A stretch of DNA of 64,000 bases from Mycteria americana (Eukaryota; Chordata; Aves; Ciconiiformes; Ciconiidae), in the NCBI RefSeq assembly GCF_035582795.1, contig NC_134371.1, forward strand, positions 47,967,001 through 48,031,000, given 5' to 3'. The position numbers and the translations under genes were made by a program. Below are positions 24,602 through 35,784 of the stretch, piece after piece. Each line of letters opens with the position of its first letter. Positions within the stretch are counted from its first letter, which is position 1. The notes beneath the pieces were generated by a model. The model was not told the DNA's origin. It saw nothing but the letters and a program-made list of their open reading frames with translations, and did not search any database.

Positions 24602-25024
24602 AATACCTGTGGTGACAGCAAATATTATTGATCTGAGCTCTCAAAACCACAAATTTGTCACACACTTGCTTACTCATATTAAACAGGGTTGTTCAGTCTC
24701 AGCCTCCCTACTGCAATTATATTTTTTCCTATTCGTTTTGTATAATCTCTAAAATTCTAACAAATCTACCTTCTTATAATAAGATTCTGTGCATTTTCAA
24801 TATATGGTATTGAGACTTTTCCAAGAAAATACATAGAAAACAGTGTAGTTTTAACACCGAGCCACTGTACTGAGTAACAAACAGTACATAGAATAGATGC
24901 TGGTGTGAAAAATTTAGATACCGCTCTAGATATGTGCACTCTCAGTTCTCAAAGCAAGTGTGTGACAGGTTTGAATTTATAATGAGATCTCAGATCAATA
25001 TTATTTGCTGTCATCACAGGTATT
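24602..25024. repeat. Element with long imperfect inverted arms (423 bp)
   Basis: The arm 24602-24671 (starts AATACCTGTG, ends CACACTTGCTT) is the reverse complement of 24952-25024. The outer 41 bases differ at only three positions and the inner 15 bases (GTCACACACTTGCTT) are identical; a stretch of about 14 bases between them has diverged. The 280-bp centre is unique AT-rich DNA without an ORF. It could be a non-autonomous DNA transposon with long terminal inverted repeats or a local inverted duplication. No clear target-site duplication is seen. In OLFM3 1A pre-mRNA it would fold into a stem of about 70 bp. Confidence 0.85.
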
Positions 25025-26384
25025 TCTGGGCACTTGCATGAAGAATACAGAGGTGCATATCAGGCAGAGTAGCAAATGAGCATGTTACAACAAATACACT
25101 TTTTCTGAAGCATAAAGTAGGGAACTTTGAATATTCAGTAACTAGTTCATATTTGCAGAAATCAAGTACCCATTATGTCTGGTGTCTTATTACAAAGTCG
25201 TCAGATAAGCTCAGACATCACAAAAGTCCACAACTATATGAAATAAGAAAAACCACACATATTAAGTAATATTCAAATTATTGCATCAATAAAATCGTTG
25301 TAGAAATGAACAACAAAATAGTGGTTAATGAAATCAGAATTGCTTAAGTTCTTAGGTTTTCTTGGAGAACTGTGACCTCCTAAATTGTTTTTAATATGCC
25401 CTGCACATATTTTACTCAGACTGACAATGAATTGAAAGCTTTTTGGAAGTACCTTATTCAGAGAAAAGGTTTCTGCAAAGCAAATTTAAGCCTGAAAGTT
25501 ACTTCTGTCACCTCAACTTAGCCAAGGAATTATTTTAAAATGTTTCATTTTAAAAAAATGAAATTTAAAAAAAAATAATAATAATAAAAATGTTAACATG
25601 TTTCAAAGAATGTTCAAAATTGTGATTGTTTGCTTAAAGGTAAAGTTACATTTCCTATGGGATCAGCATCATTCAACAGATTATTTTCTTTTGAGTTAGC
25701 CTTTCTAATATACTCAGTGATTTACTTTTTAAATCAGATACACAAAAAGCCTTGTTCAAGGTGTCAGTTACAACGTTATATTCACTTTATTCAGCCTGGA
25801 CATAATTTCTGTTCTGAGAACTGATTTATCTTGAGCAGTAGTTACTTAACATACTTTCAGGAATGAATTTACTAAGAGGAGTAAAGGGCTGTGCAGACTT
25901 CCCCCACTACTGGTGTCAGTGCATTCCCAGGATCTGTTCTATGGCGCTGGCTCCCCAATCAGGATGTCTTCATGACAACAGTACAGTAAAATCTGCCAAA
26001 ATTAGAACCTTGAATAACTCTTTTCGAGGTTACCCCTCCTGGTAGTTATTTCAAGACATGCATATACAGAAATTAAATTAAAACAAAAAATATTAAGTGC
26101 AACTCAAAAAAAAAAATCATAGTGAACTGTAGTGTAATAAAACTTATTTTCATGAGGAATGATGTTAACCTTTCAGTCAGTCAATACCAAATTAAAATAA
26201 TACTTGGTAGTTGCTCATTCATGGCAAATACATCCTTAAATAGATGACAAAAACCTTTCCATGAACTCCTTAATAATCTGAAGCTGTTTTGTACAAAACA
26301 GGACATGAAACTTTATCATCAGTGCAATCAGAGACTTTTGGAATTCTTCTAGTCCATACCTCCAGCATTTCAGAGCCCCTCTAA
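25025..26384 (+). other. OLFM3 intron 1, no gene seen
   Basis: AT-rich. It holds an A-rich (AAT)n tract at about 25566-25590 and an A run at about 26106-26116. Two small frames of 60-64 codons (25630-25824 and 25863-26045) show no motif. Confidence 0.6.
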
Positions 26385-26650
26385 ACTTCAGCGATTTCCA
26401 CTAATTTGGTGTCATTCTGCCCCGTCACCCTGAAGATGTTAAACAGTATCAAGCCTTCAGCAATGCCTCTTACTACCAGCTGCAAGTTAGACTTCAAAGC
26501 ACTACACTTTACCAGTCCAAACATTTTTCTGCCTGTCTTGTAATCCACCCATCCAGTTCATAACTCCCCAGTTTGACTACAACAAGGATGCTGTAGGATA
26601 CTGTGTCAAAAGGCTCAGTATGTGACATCCTCTGCTTATGGCTCAGTAAT
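26385..26650 (-). mobile_element. Very old CR1 LINE ORF2 fragment
   Basis: On the minus strand this corresponds to part of the CR1 reverse transcriptase region. Words shared in order with the two younger copies in the window (read on the plus strand) are AATTTGGTGTCAT, GATGTTAAACAGTA, CATCCAGTTC, AGGATGCTGT and ACTGTGTCAAAAGGCT. In the younger copies these flank motif C and motif A of the polymerase. Stops and indels fill every frame, so no protein is left. Both 5' and 3' ends are missing. It is a truncated relic older than the copies at 28, 34 and 51 kb. Confidence 0.75.
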
Positions 26651-28230
26651 CTGAGATATCTAGTGGTTTCTTTGTTTCTGTTCCTATTTTTCCATCAGGC
26701 TCTGTTGGGTATGGTTAAAATCCATTCCTAAAGGAAAATTAGATTTATCCAGTGTATCCAAAGAGTAATTGTGAGCTCATACAATTTTGTTTTGGAGTTT
26801 GTTTTCATCAGGTCCTAAAAAAAATTTCAGTAAATACTGAACTTTATAAAACTCTATGGCAAAAAGAAACACTGGTATTTTTACACAATGATGATTTACA
26901 TCTAAGTAATTTTCTATATATCTTCCCAGTGCAATGTTATCATGAATAATAATTTTCAATTGAGAGATTGTGATAACATAACCTTATTATTTGTTTTCTT
27001 ATCTTTTTTATTGGAAGAGGTGGTACTGATTTTTCCACATCACAGTTCTTATCCTAAAGCCATTAAGACTGAATTTATATTTCTCAAATTTTTCAGCAGC
27101 AGAGGGCCACAAGCATAGACTTTTGTGAAGTTCCTGGATTGGTGAATTCAGAATGATTGGAAATTTTAATTATTTTTTTAGTGAGATACTGAGGTATCTC
27201 CTGGGCATTTTTTTTTCTTATGGGAGATGTAGAAATGTTGTACAATATACTGTGATCTATCCTCTTTACCACTTTGTCCACAACAACTCTTAGTTAACTG
27301 ACAGCCATGACTCTTAGTTAAACTGAATTCTACCTAATGACAGTGAGTTTGTATTATTTTTTATATTTGAGAAATAATTACTTATTGGTATAAATCTCTC
27401 CTTTTTTAGACATAGGATATAATATCCTTGCCCACTTGCTCTTCAAGTAAATTCAGTAGAATAAACAAATTTACTTTCTGTAAATAATTTATTATTCTTA
27501 TACTTCTCAGTCTGTCCCCTTTCTAAATAAATTTATTCTACTACTACTACTCTCCCAGTGCTCTAATACATTTTTCAGCAACTCTTTAGTCCTTATGCTG
27601 CTTATTCTGCTTACTGCTTTTGAGGTATTCTGAGAGAAACTCATTAGATTTTTTGAGATACACATTACATCACACAGGGAGAATTAGTCATATCTGTCCT
27701 ATGCGTATTCCTGGTCCACATGGAGGACATCTGGTTCATGGATAGGTTTGTTCTCTGACTTGCAGCAATAGTCAGTCCTGTTTGAATGTATCCTAAAAAC
27801 AGCTCACAATACAGAGATTGCCACTGACCTGTTTTCCATCCTGTCTCTGAATACATGCATAATTATCAAAACATTAAAAACATATGTGTTAACAATCTCC
27901 CATGAGGATCAGCTTTAGCCACAAGCAAAGAATATAGTCTCCTGCATTTTTGTTTTTTCAAAGCCTCAAGTTCCCCTCTGACTCTTTAACCTAAAGGCTA
28001 ATCCTACTTCTACCTCTGCCTGTCACGTAAGAGGCAGGAATTTACTGACTCACAGACACCTCCTCTGTCCCCAACACAAATTTTGCAAGTGCTCTTGCTT
28101 TTCCTTCTCTTTGTGATGAATATGTTGATATGAAAATGATATGGACATTATTGTTTAACAAGCTCAATAGTATGTATGTTAGTAACACGTGCAATTAAAC
28201 TAGATTTGCAAAAATACAGCGGAAAGGCAC
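26651..28230 (+). other. OLFM3 intron 1, no gene seen
   Basis: AT-rich sequence with chance ORFs of about 60 codons on both strands (for example 26752-26949 and 27093-27281). No repeat or gene recognised. Confidence 0.6.
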
Positions 28231-29665
28231 ATAGAATCATAGAATGGTTTGGGTTGGAAGGGACCCTGAAGATCATCTAGTTCCAACTCCCCTGCCATGG
28301 GCAGGGACACCTTCCACTAGACCAGGTTGCTGAAAGCCCCATCCAACCTGGCCTTGAACACTTCCAGGGATGGGGCATCCACAACTTCTCTGGGCAACCT
28401 GTTCCAGTGCCTCACCACCCTCACAGTGAAGAATTTCTTCCTTATATCTAATGTAAATCTACCCTCTTTCAGTTTAAAGCCATTACCCCTTGCCCTATCA
28501 CTACACGCCCTTGTAAAAAGTCCCTCTCCAGCTTTCTTGTAGGCCCCCTTCAGGTACTGGAAGGCTGCTATAAGGTCTCCCTGGAGCCTTCTCCAGGCTG
28601 AACAACCCCAACTCTCTCAGCCTGTCTTCATAGGAGAGGTGCTCCAGCCCTCTGATCATCTTTGTAGCCCTCCTCTGGACTCGCTCCAACAGCACCATGT
28701 CCTTCTTATGTTGGGGGCCCCAGAGCCGAACCCAGTACTCCAGTTGGGATCTCACAAGAGTGGAGTAGAGGGGGACAATCACCTCCCTCGACCTCCTCGT
28801 CATGCTTCTTTTGATGCAGCCCGGGATACAGTTGGCTTTCTGGGCTGCAAGCACACATTGCTGGGTCATGTTGAGGTTCTCATCAATCGACACTCCCAAG
28901 TCCTTCTCCTCAAGGCTGCTTTCAATCCATTCTCGGCCCAGCCTGTATTTGTGCTTGGGATTGCCCAAACCCATGTGTGGGACCTTGCACTTGGCCTTGT
29001 TGAACTTCATGAGGTTTGCACGGGCCCACCTCTCAAGCCTGTCGAGGTCCCTCTGGATGACGTCCCTTTCTTCCAGTGTGTCGACTGCACCACACAGCTT
29101 GGTGTTGTCAGCAAACTTGCTGAGGGTGCACTCAATCCCACTGTCCATGTCGCTGACAGAGATGTTAAACAGCGCCAGTCCCAATACCGACCACCGAGGA
29201 ACGCCACTCGTCACTGGTCTCCACTTGGACATCAAGCCATTGACCACAACTCTTTGAGTGTGACCATCCAGCCAATTCCTTATCCACCAAGTGGTCCATC
29301 CGTCAAATCCATGTCTCTCCAATTTAGAGACAAGGATGTCGTGCGGGACAGTGTTAAATGCTTTGCACAAGTCCAGGTAGATGACATCAGTCACTCTTCC
29401 CTTATCCGCCAATGCTGTAACCCCATTGTAGAAGGCCACCAAATTTGTCAGGCGTGATTTGCCCTTAGTGAAGCCACGTTGCTGTCACCAATCACCTCCT
29501 TATTCTCTATGTGCCTTGGCATAGTTTCCAGGAGGATCTGCTCCATGATCTTGCCAGGCACAGAGGTGAGACTGACTGGCCTGTAGTTCCCCAGGTCTTC
29601 CTTCTTTCCCTCTTTAAAAATGGGGGTTGTGATTCCCCTTTTCCAATCAGTGGGAGCTTCGCTCA
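28231..29665 (-). mobile_element. 5'-truncated CR1 LINE, copy A
   Basis: About 1.43 kb of CR1 on the minus strand. The 3' end is marked on the plus strand by ATAGAATCATAGAATGGTTT at 28231, the reverse complement of the octamer-type CR1 tail, followed by GGGTTGGAAGGGACC and ATCATCTAGTTCCAACTCCC. The coding part runs from the PTDWKRG...[10 protein letters not shown] block of the RT finger region to near the ORF2 C-terminus. The 5' boundary is approximate because similarity fades between 29655 and 29690. It lies antisense to OLFM3 within intron 1. Confidence 0.95.
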
Positions 29666-29693
29666 CATGAGTAAACTGGAAGCTATATTCCAT
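28501..29693 (-). pseudogene. Broken CR1 ORF2 reverse transcriptase (copy A)
   Basis: Two minus-strand frames carry it. The first, 29693-29448, has [28 protein letters not shown] and [11 protein letters not shown] of the RT finger region. The second, 29442-28501, has motif [12 protein letters not shown], a motif B region and motif C. The first frame belongs to a different reading phase, so there is a frameshift at about 29445-29495; another follows [12 protein letters not shown] near 28590. Motif C reads FADN (29104-29115) where the family has FADD, and the motif B PQG is PRW. Both changes hit catalytic-core residues, so the enzyme would be dead even without the frameshifts. The ORF1, endonuclease domain and 5' half are absent. 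Confidence 0.92.
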
Positions 29694-32600
29694 GCTATGT
29701 CACACAAAAATTAAAGTTTCCAGTCTTACAGAAGCCCTCCTGGACCAGAAAACTATACTGAAACCAGAAGCAAAGAATAAAAGTACCTCTAAGGTAGGAA
29801 CGCATATAAATAGTAAGATTAGCTATATCTTTACCCGTCTACTGAATTTGCACATAAAACTTCTGGAGTTACGTATGCACCACATATTTCTACATTCTGT
29901 GATATTACAGGTTCACTTATGACATCAAAAAATCTGTCAGTTGTGGCTGTCACAAGTTTAAATAGCTGATTCGCATTCTAATCCTTTTTAATAAGAAGTT
30001 TATAAAAATAATTTTTAATGACCTTCTGCTATACTAGTCCTGCAGACACTGCTAAAATAAATACTTCCATATTAGCAGACGGTATAGCGATACATCTCTA
30101 CCTTTTTCCCCTTCCACACTTCCTGCTGTGATCAGCAATCTATGCAGCACAATTCAAGGAGTTCAAATTTCTGTGCTGTAGTTGTCATCTTTTGCTGATC
30201 TTTCTTTGCCCTCTGGACTTGCTTTCTCATAAAACCATGTACATATTCTGTTAAAGTTCAAGTCAGCGAATGTGAATATCTTCAATGCAGTGACAGAGTA
30301 AAATCAGTTCCAATTATTGGCCTTACATTTACATATGGTACCCTAGTGGCTTTAAACAGTTGCTGTTGTCCTTATCTAGAGTGAATGTTGTTATTACAAT
30401 TCTCTGAGATCTTTAGAGTTTCTTTCAATTTGAACAGCTTTTAAATATTTCTCGGCACCACGGCTGGAACATTCATTCCGGTGTCTCTTACAAAATAATT
30501 GTATATGTAAGTCATTTTGGTTAGTGCTGGTCCAATGCATTTGCATCAGAAGTACTAGAAAGTACAAAACACAAAGACCTCTACTACATCATTTTCATCA
30601 TAAGCTCATCAGTTTCAGAAAATCTACTTTTAAAGCAAAATTCAACATCCAGAAAAAAAATATAACTAGAGATACAGTAGTTTATGCTCCCCATGACTAT
30701 TTTCCTAGTTCTAACTTTCACTGAAATGTTACAAATTTATTATTAATTATGATGATCTGGGACAGAAAACTGTTGTTTTGGGGAGACAAGAGGCTTTTTA
30801 CAGAGAAATGCTCATGAAAGAATAACATCACTAATTCTGTTTAGAAAAGCTAACTATTAGCCTATGGAATGTGGTTCTTTGTAAGACTGTGATTTTATTA
30901 TCAAAAAATGCAATGACAAAAATGCTGACCCTTTCTCTGGAAAACACTAAATTTTCACTTAAGGAAGATAAGATCTCTATCTCATTTTACATTATCCACT
31001 CTATGCCACCAATCAACCTTTTTCATAATCTCTCATTTCCAGGGACAAGTTATCTTTATTATTTCTAATGTTTATTTCCTGCTCATTTATGAAACGTTTA
31101 ATTTACTTTATCTATTTTTATTGATTTAAAGATACAGATTTATAGATTTTAAATATTCATTTCTTATAAAATTATTTCTGTTGGGGGGTGTGAAGGATTA
31201 AGGACTAAGGGTAGAGGAAGTGGCTGGTTTATTTTGGTTTTATAACCTTTCTATAAATTAAACCTTGAGCATTTGTATCAGTCCTTTCAGTCAGAAGTAT
31301 ACCATGGAAACATTTATTTCAGAAGTGCAGCATTCTCCATTATGTCCACTGTGTTTGCTTTGGTGTAAAACACTGCTGGACAATAAATCATACTCACAAT
31401 AGCAGCGATGTTCTGTCCTTTGTTTCAAGCAGCAAAATACAACTTTAGCCTGAGGACATATATGCTTGTTCTCCCCCTCTTTCTCAATGAAAAAGAGGAT
31501 GCATTTGAAGAAAATTTTGAATGGAAGTATTGACTGAATCAGCGTTCTCAAAATGTCCCATTTATTTAGACCGTGGTGGTTATCTTTTTTAAATACTAAG
31601 CACTCCCTTCTCTAAGGTGGTCTTTCTCACCTCACGGACTCAAGAATGAAAAACTGTATTGGCTGAAACACACAATCATCATTGAAAAGTATTTCATGAA
31701 GCAGTAATTTTGCTTTTGTGAGTGCCACCAGGGACTAGATTGCGGAATTTTGGAGTGGGCAGAGAAGTACAATTTGTCCTCCCAAAATGCCTGTATTTAT
31801 ACTGCAGTCAGTGGTAACTTTCCCCCTCTTCCTCCTCCCGCTCTGAGCTACCAGCTCCAGAGAGCAGCACATAAGGAAGAACACAAACGCTACTCATCTG
31901 CTCTTCCAACTCCTTCAACATTGCCTGTGTGTGGAAGGATGTACAGGCAGATCTATTCCTCTGCTTGTCGGACTAGACAATGATCCTAAAAAAAAAAATC
32001 CCCAAATCCATCCCTGATGGATATGATGCACAAGGAGAAGGAAGGTATGTGTTGGCTCAATTACGTTTCCTCTGGCCTGAATGAGAAGTGAAGAGATACT
32101 CTTCTTCCTTTGGAGCTTTCAAAACACTCTCTGAAGACAGAATGACATGGCTTCCCTGGCATCTCTGATAAGGCCACTGTGCAAGAAACCACCAGGTGAT
32201 ACTGAGAGCCTTGAATTTTAATTTTTTTGAGAAAATGAAAGAAAAGGGATTTTGATGCAATACTGGCAGTAGCTGTAGTATTCAAATTTGCTCAGTTCTA
32301 GTTTTGTCAAGTGGAAAAGCTACACTAATGGCTAAGGTTCACCACTGTTGTTCATACAGAAGAGAAATTTACCCAGATGCTACTGGCATTCATATTACAT
32401 TCACCGGTGTCTGTCAGGAATAGGATAGATTGCTCTTGCTTGTAGCTCTTTCCCATTTAGAAATGCCACAGAAATTAAATAAGGTTAAGGCTAGTTAGGT
32501 CATTGAGTCTCTCTCTGTACAAGGGACATGACCAGTTCATGTTTTCTCATATGGTTCCACAAATCACTTTCTAACCGGATGGCAACAGTGATGGTAGTTA

Positions 32601-34530
32601 TTGAAAAAAATACCTGATAAGCCCTAACTGCCTAGTTCTTCTGTTAAATAAAAACAAGGTTGCAATTTTTTCTCCTTTGGAATTTTCCTGAACCACATGC
32701 AACAAGATACTATCCAAGACTTACTTTCCCCTTCTCATTAGTATTCTTGGACACATGCTATTTGTATTTTGTGATTTTCCTGTTTTAATAGCCTCTAACA
32801 CTTAAGAGCAACTGATGTTATCATTTCACTTTCTAGTTATTCTGGACCCCTACCTCTGGAAACTAATCTCTTAGACAAATTTTTTCATGTTAAAATTTCA
32901 CTCTTTTCTTATCCGTTGTCATAAATTTTCATTACAGTTCTAAAGACTTACTGTATCATTTCATCATTAGTTTCCCAAACATTTGCAGTTTCTGAGAAAG
33001 TTAACTAGTAAATGTGAAATATTTCTTTTCTAATATCTTTGCTTCCTCTGCTGAAAATATGCTATTATTAGCTAATTTTATACCGAAGTCCTTAGGCTTC
33101 TCCCTTCTTCTCCCTCCAAAAGGCTAATTGTTATTCTGTACCCGCATACTCCTCATTTGCAGTCTTGGAATGCTTTCTGACTAGCCATGTTCCTTACAGA
33201 TCCCCTTAACTGCTAGGCATTTGCTTTTGCCATATTCAGTTGTCTTTAGAGGATGGCTTCTTTTTCCAGGAACCTTTTTGATATTTTTCAGTTTTGAGAG
33301 ATTCTTAAGAGTTTTGCTAAGTTTTGACAGATTCCTCCAGTCCCCTCCATATCACTTCATGTACTGAATTTTGTTATTTCTATTATTATTTTTGATAATA
33401 ATTGAAACCAAATCCTCTGAGCTACAAATAAGTGTATTTCAAGCCAAACGCACTGTTAACCTAAGGGAAACATCCCAAGATTACAAGAATTCACATGATT
33501 ATGCTTCATGCACCTTATATGTCTGATTTTACTTAAAAGTCCATAACAGACAGATCTAGTAACTTGTTCACTGGAGTGGAAAGACTTTCAGCTATCCTTC
33601 CAAGGGCATATTTCCAAATTCTGAAACAGTTACTCCAATTAGTATCAGTTTAACTAAAATGCTTCATGACAGGCATTGAGGGGGGGGGAACCAACCCACA
33701 CCACACCACTGCCTAAAGGTACCCTTTTTTATATATTGGTTGTTTTGGGGAGGCCATTTTTTAACACAAGTCTGCTTGAGCAAAGCATTGACTGTAGCAG
33801 GAGGAACTAATGATCAGCATACCTACCACCATCAATTTAAACACAAGCTTAAGAATATCTTAAATAATCTACTTGGTTATTTTAAATTAATAAAAAAAAT
33901 TATCCAGTCAGACAATTCACATTTGGAGATCAGGCCTATTATTTCAGAGTTTCTGCTTTTTCTGCTGATCTCTTCTTTGAATTCAGAGCGTTTTAAAATC
34001 AACAACATTGTATTAGAGACATCTTTATGCTAAACAGAGCACATCCTCCCCATTTCCAGTCAATAAGGCTTTGCACTTCTGTTTTCATTAGGACCAGTGT
34101 GCTCAGACCTACAGTCATTGATGCTGGGGGAATTCTCGCCTGACAAAATGACAATGCTGATTCCACAGTATAAATGAGTGCCATGGTGTGTATTCATTAC
34201 AAAACTCTGCTTGAAGATTAACTTCCTTGACGAGTAACTGGCTGAAAGACCAAAGATAACAATGGAAGTAATGGGAACTTCAGAATAAACCCTTAAATGC
34301 CTCACTGTGGATACAGGCTATGTCACTGCTGACTTTTAAAAGTGACCTCTAAATCCAATTCAAAGCTACATTGTAGACCACCTGTCCTGTTTACCTTGAG
34401 GCATGCCAGAGGAAAGCCTTTCCAGCAAACCATTGTACAGTCATGTACCCCATTGCAGTATGGGTGTTCCCATAACCAAGGCAGCTTAGGTGCAGCACAC
34501 AGGGAGCCAGACAGGTTTAAGAACAGCTGC
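29694..34530 (+). other. OLFM3 intron 1, no gene seen
   Basis: AT-rich. Minor tracts include eight G at about 33680-33688. Positions 32480-32560 (GGTCATTGAGTC...CAAGGGACATG) faintly resemble a CR1 3' end, but not enough to call. Small ORFs (for example 31291-31551 minus, 33740-34033 plus) carry no motif. Confidence 0.55.
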
Positions 34531-34546
34531 ATATATATATATATAT
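34531..34546. repeat. (AT)8 microsatellite at a CR1 3' junction
   Basis: Eight AT units immediately next to the CR1 3' tail (TCACAGAATCAT on the plus strand). It may have been the integration target or may have expanded from the tail. Confidence 0.95.
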
Positions 34547-35747
34547 CACAGAATCATATAGGTTGGAAAAGGCCTTTAAGATCATCAAGTCCAACCGTAA
34601 ACCTAACACTACCAAGACCACCACTATACCATGTCCCTAAGCACCTCATCCAAACGTCCTTTAAATACCTCCAGGGATGGCGACTCCACCACTTCCCTGG
34701 GCAGCCTGTTCCAATGCTTGATAACCCTTTTAGTGAAGTAAAATTTCCTAATATCCAGTCTAAACCTCCCCTGGCACAACCTGAGGCCATTTCCTCTTGT
34801 CCTATCACTTGTTACGTGGGAGAAGAGACCGACCCCCACCTCTCTACAACCTCCTTTCAGGTAGTTGTAGAGAGCAATAAGGTCTCCCCTCAGCCTCCTT
34901 TTCTCCAGACTAAACAATCCCAGCTCCCTCAGCCGCTCCTTATAAGACTTGTGCTCCAGACCCTTCACCAGCTTCGTTGCCCTTCTCTGGACATGCTCGA
35001 GCACCTCAATGTCTCTCTTGTAGTGGGGGGCCCAAAACTGAACACAGTATTCGAGGTGCGGCCTCACCAGTGCTGAGTACAGGGGCACAATCACTTCCCT
35101 AGTCCTGCTGGCCACGCTATTTTTGATACAAGCCAGGATGCCATTGGCTTTCTTGGCCACCTGGGCATACTGCTGGCTCATATTCAGGCGGCTGTCAACC
35201 AACACCCCCAGGTCCTTTTCTGCCAGGCAGCTTTCCAGCCACTCTTCCCCAAGCCTGTAGCGTTGCATGGGGTTGCTGTGGCCCAAGTGCAGGACCTTGC
35301 ACTTGGCCTTGTTGAACCTCATACAATTGGCCTTGGTCCATCGATCCAGCCTGTCCAGGTCCCTCTGCAGAGCCTTCCTCCCCTCAAGCAGATCAACACT
35401 CCCACACAACTTGGTGTCATCTGCAAACTTACTGAGGGTGCACTCAATCCCTTCGTCCAGATCATTGATAAAGATATTAAACAGAACTGGCCCCAACACC
35501 GAGCCCTGGGGAACACTGCTTGTGACCGGCCGCCAGCCAGAGTAAACTCCATTCACCACCACTCTTTGGGCCCGGCCATCCAGCCAGTTCTTTACCCAGC
35601 AAAGAGTACACCCATCCAAGCCATGAGCAGCCAGTTTCTCCAGGAGAATGCTGTGGGAAACCGTGTCAAAGGCTTTACTGAAGTCTAGATAGACAACATC
35701 CACAGCCTTCCCCTCATCTACTAGGCGGGTCACCTTGTCGTAGAAAA
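34547..35747 (-). mobile_element. 5'-truncated CR1 LINE, copy B (youngest-looking)
   Basis: About 1.2 kb of CR1 on the minus strand. The 3' tail appears on the plus strand as TCACAGAATCATATAGGTTG at 34547. The element is truncated at the 5' end inside the reverse transcriptase, at the codons for [12 protein letters not shown] near 35745. Its sequence differs clearly from copy A, so it is a different CR1 subfamily. The unbroken reading frame over its whole coding length marks it as the least decayed CR1 here. Truncation means it cannot move on its own. Confidence 0.95.
34624..35747 (-). pseudogene. CR1 ORF2 C-terminal half, still open (copy B)
   Basis: About 374 uninterrupted codons of CR1 ORF2, from just before RT motif A to the stop at 34624. 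Motif A is [11 protein letters not shown], motif B is [16 protein letters not shown] and motif C is FADD (35416-35427), all with the expected catalytic aspartates. The thumb and C-terminal region follow, including WCVQFWAP-like [27 protein letters not shown] and the terminal [20 protein letters not shown]. The frame runs on upstream to an ATG at 35973, but residues 1 to about 76 come from non-CR1 flanking DNA. The finger region, endonuclease and ORF1 are missing, so no working protein is expected. Confidence 0.92.
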
Positions 35748-35784
35748 CATATAGCAATGTATATAAACATATAGCAATATGTAT
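35745..35784. repeat. Two 20-bp tandem units at the CR1 copy B 5' junction
   Basis: AAACATATAGCAAT occurs at 35745-35758 and again at 35765-35778, giving two roughly 20-bp units. The first begins in the last bases of the CR1. This may be a junction product of target-primed reverse transcription or later slippage. Confidence 0.8.

Noticed and set aside
28639..29457. 272-codon plus-strand ORF
   Set aside because: It is the antisense of the CR1 copy A reverse transcriptase and has no independent motif.
32480..32620. GGTCATTGAGTC...CAAGGGACATG similar to a CR1 3' end
   Set aside because: Lacks the tail octamer and the downstream landmarks; too decayed to separate from chance.
34342..35076. 244-codon plus-strand ORF
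   Set aside because: Mostly the antisense of CR1 copy B (and 141 codons at 35263-35688 likewise); no independent support.
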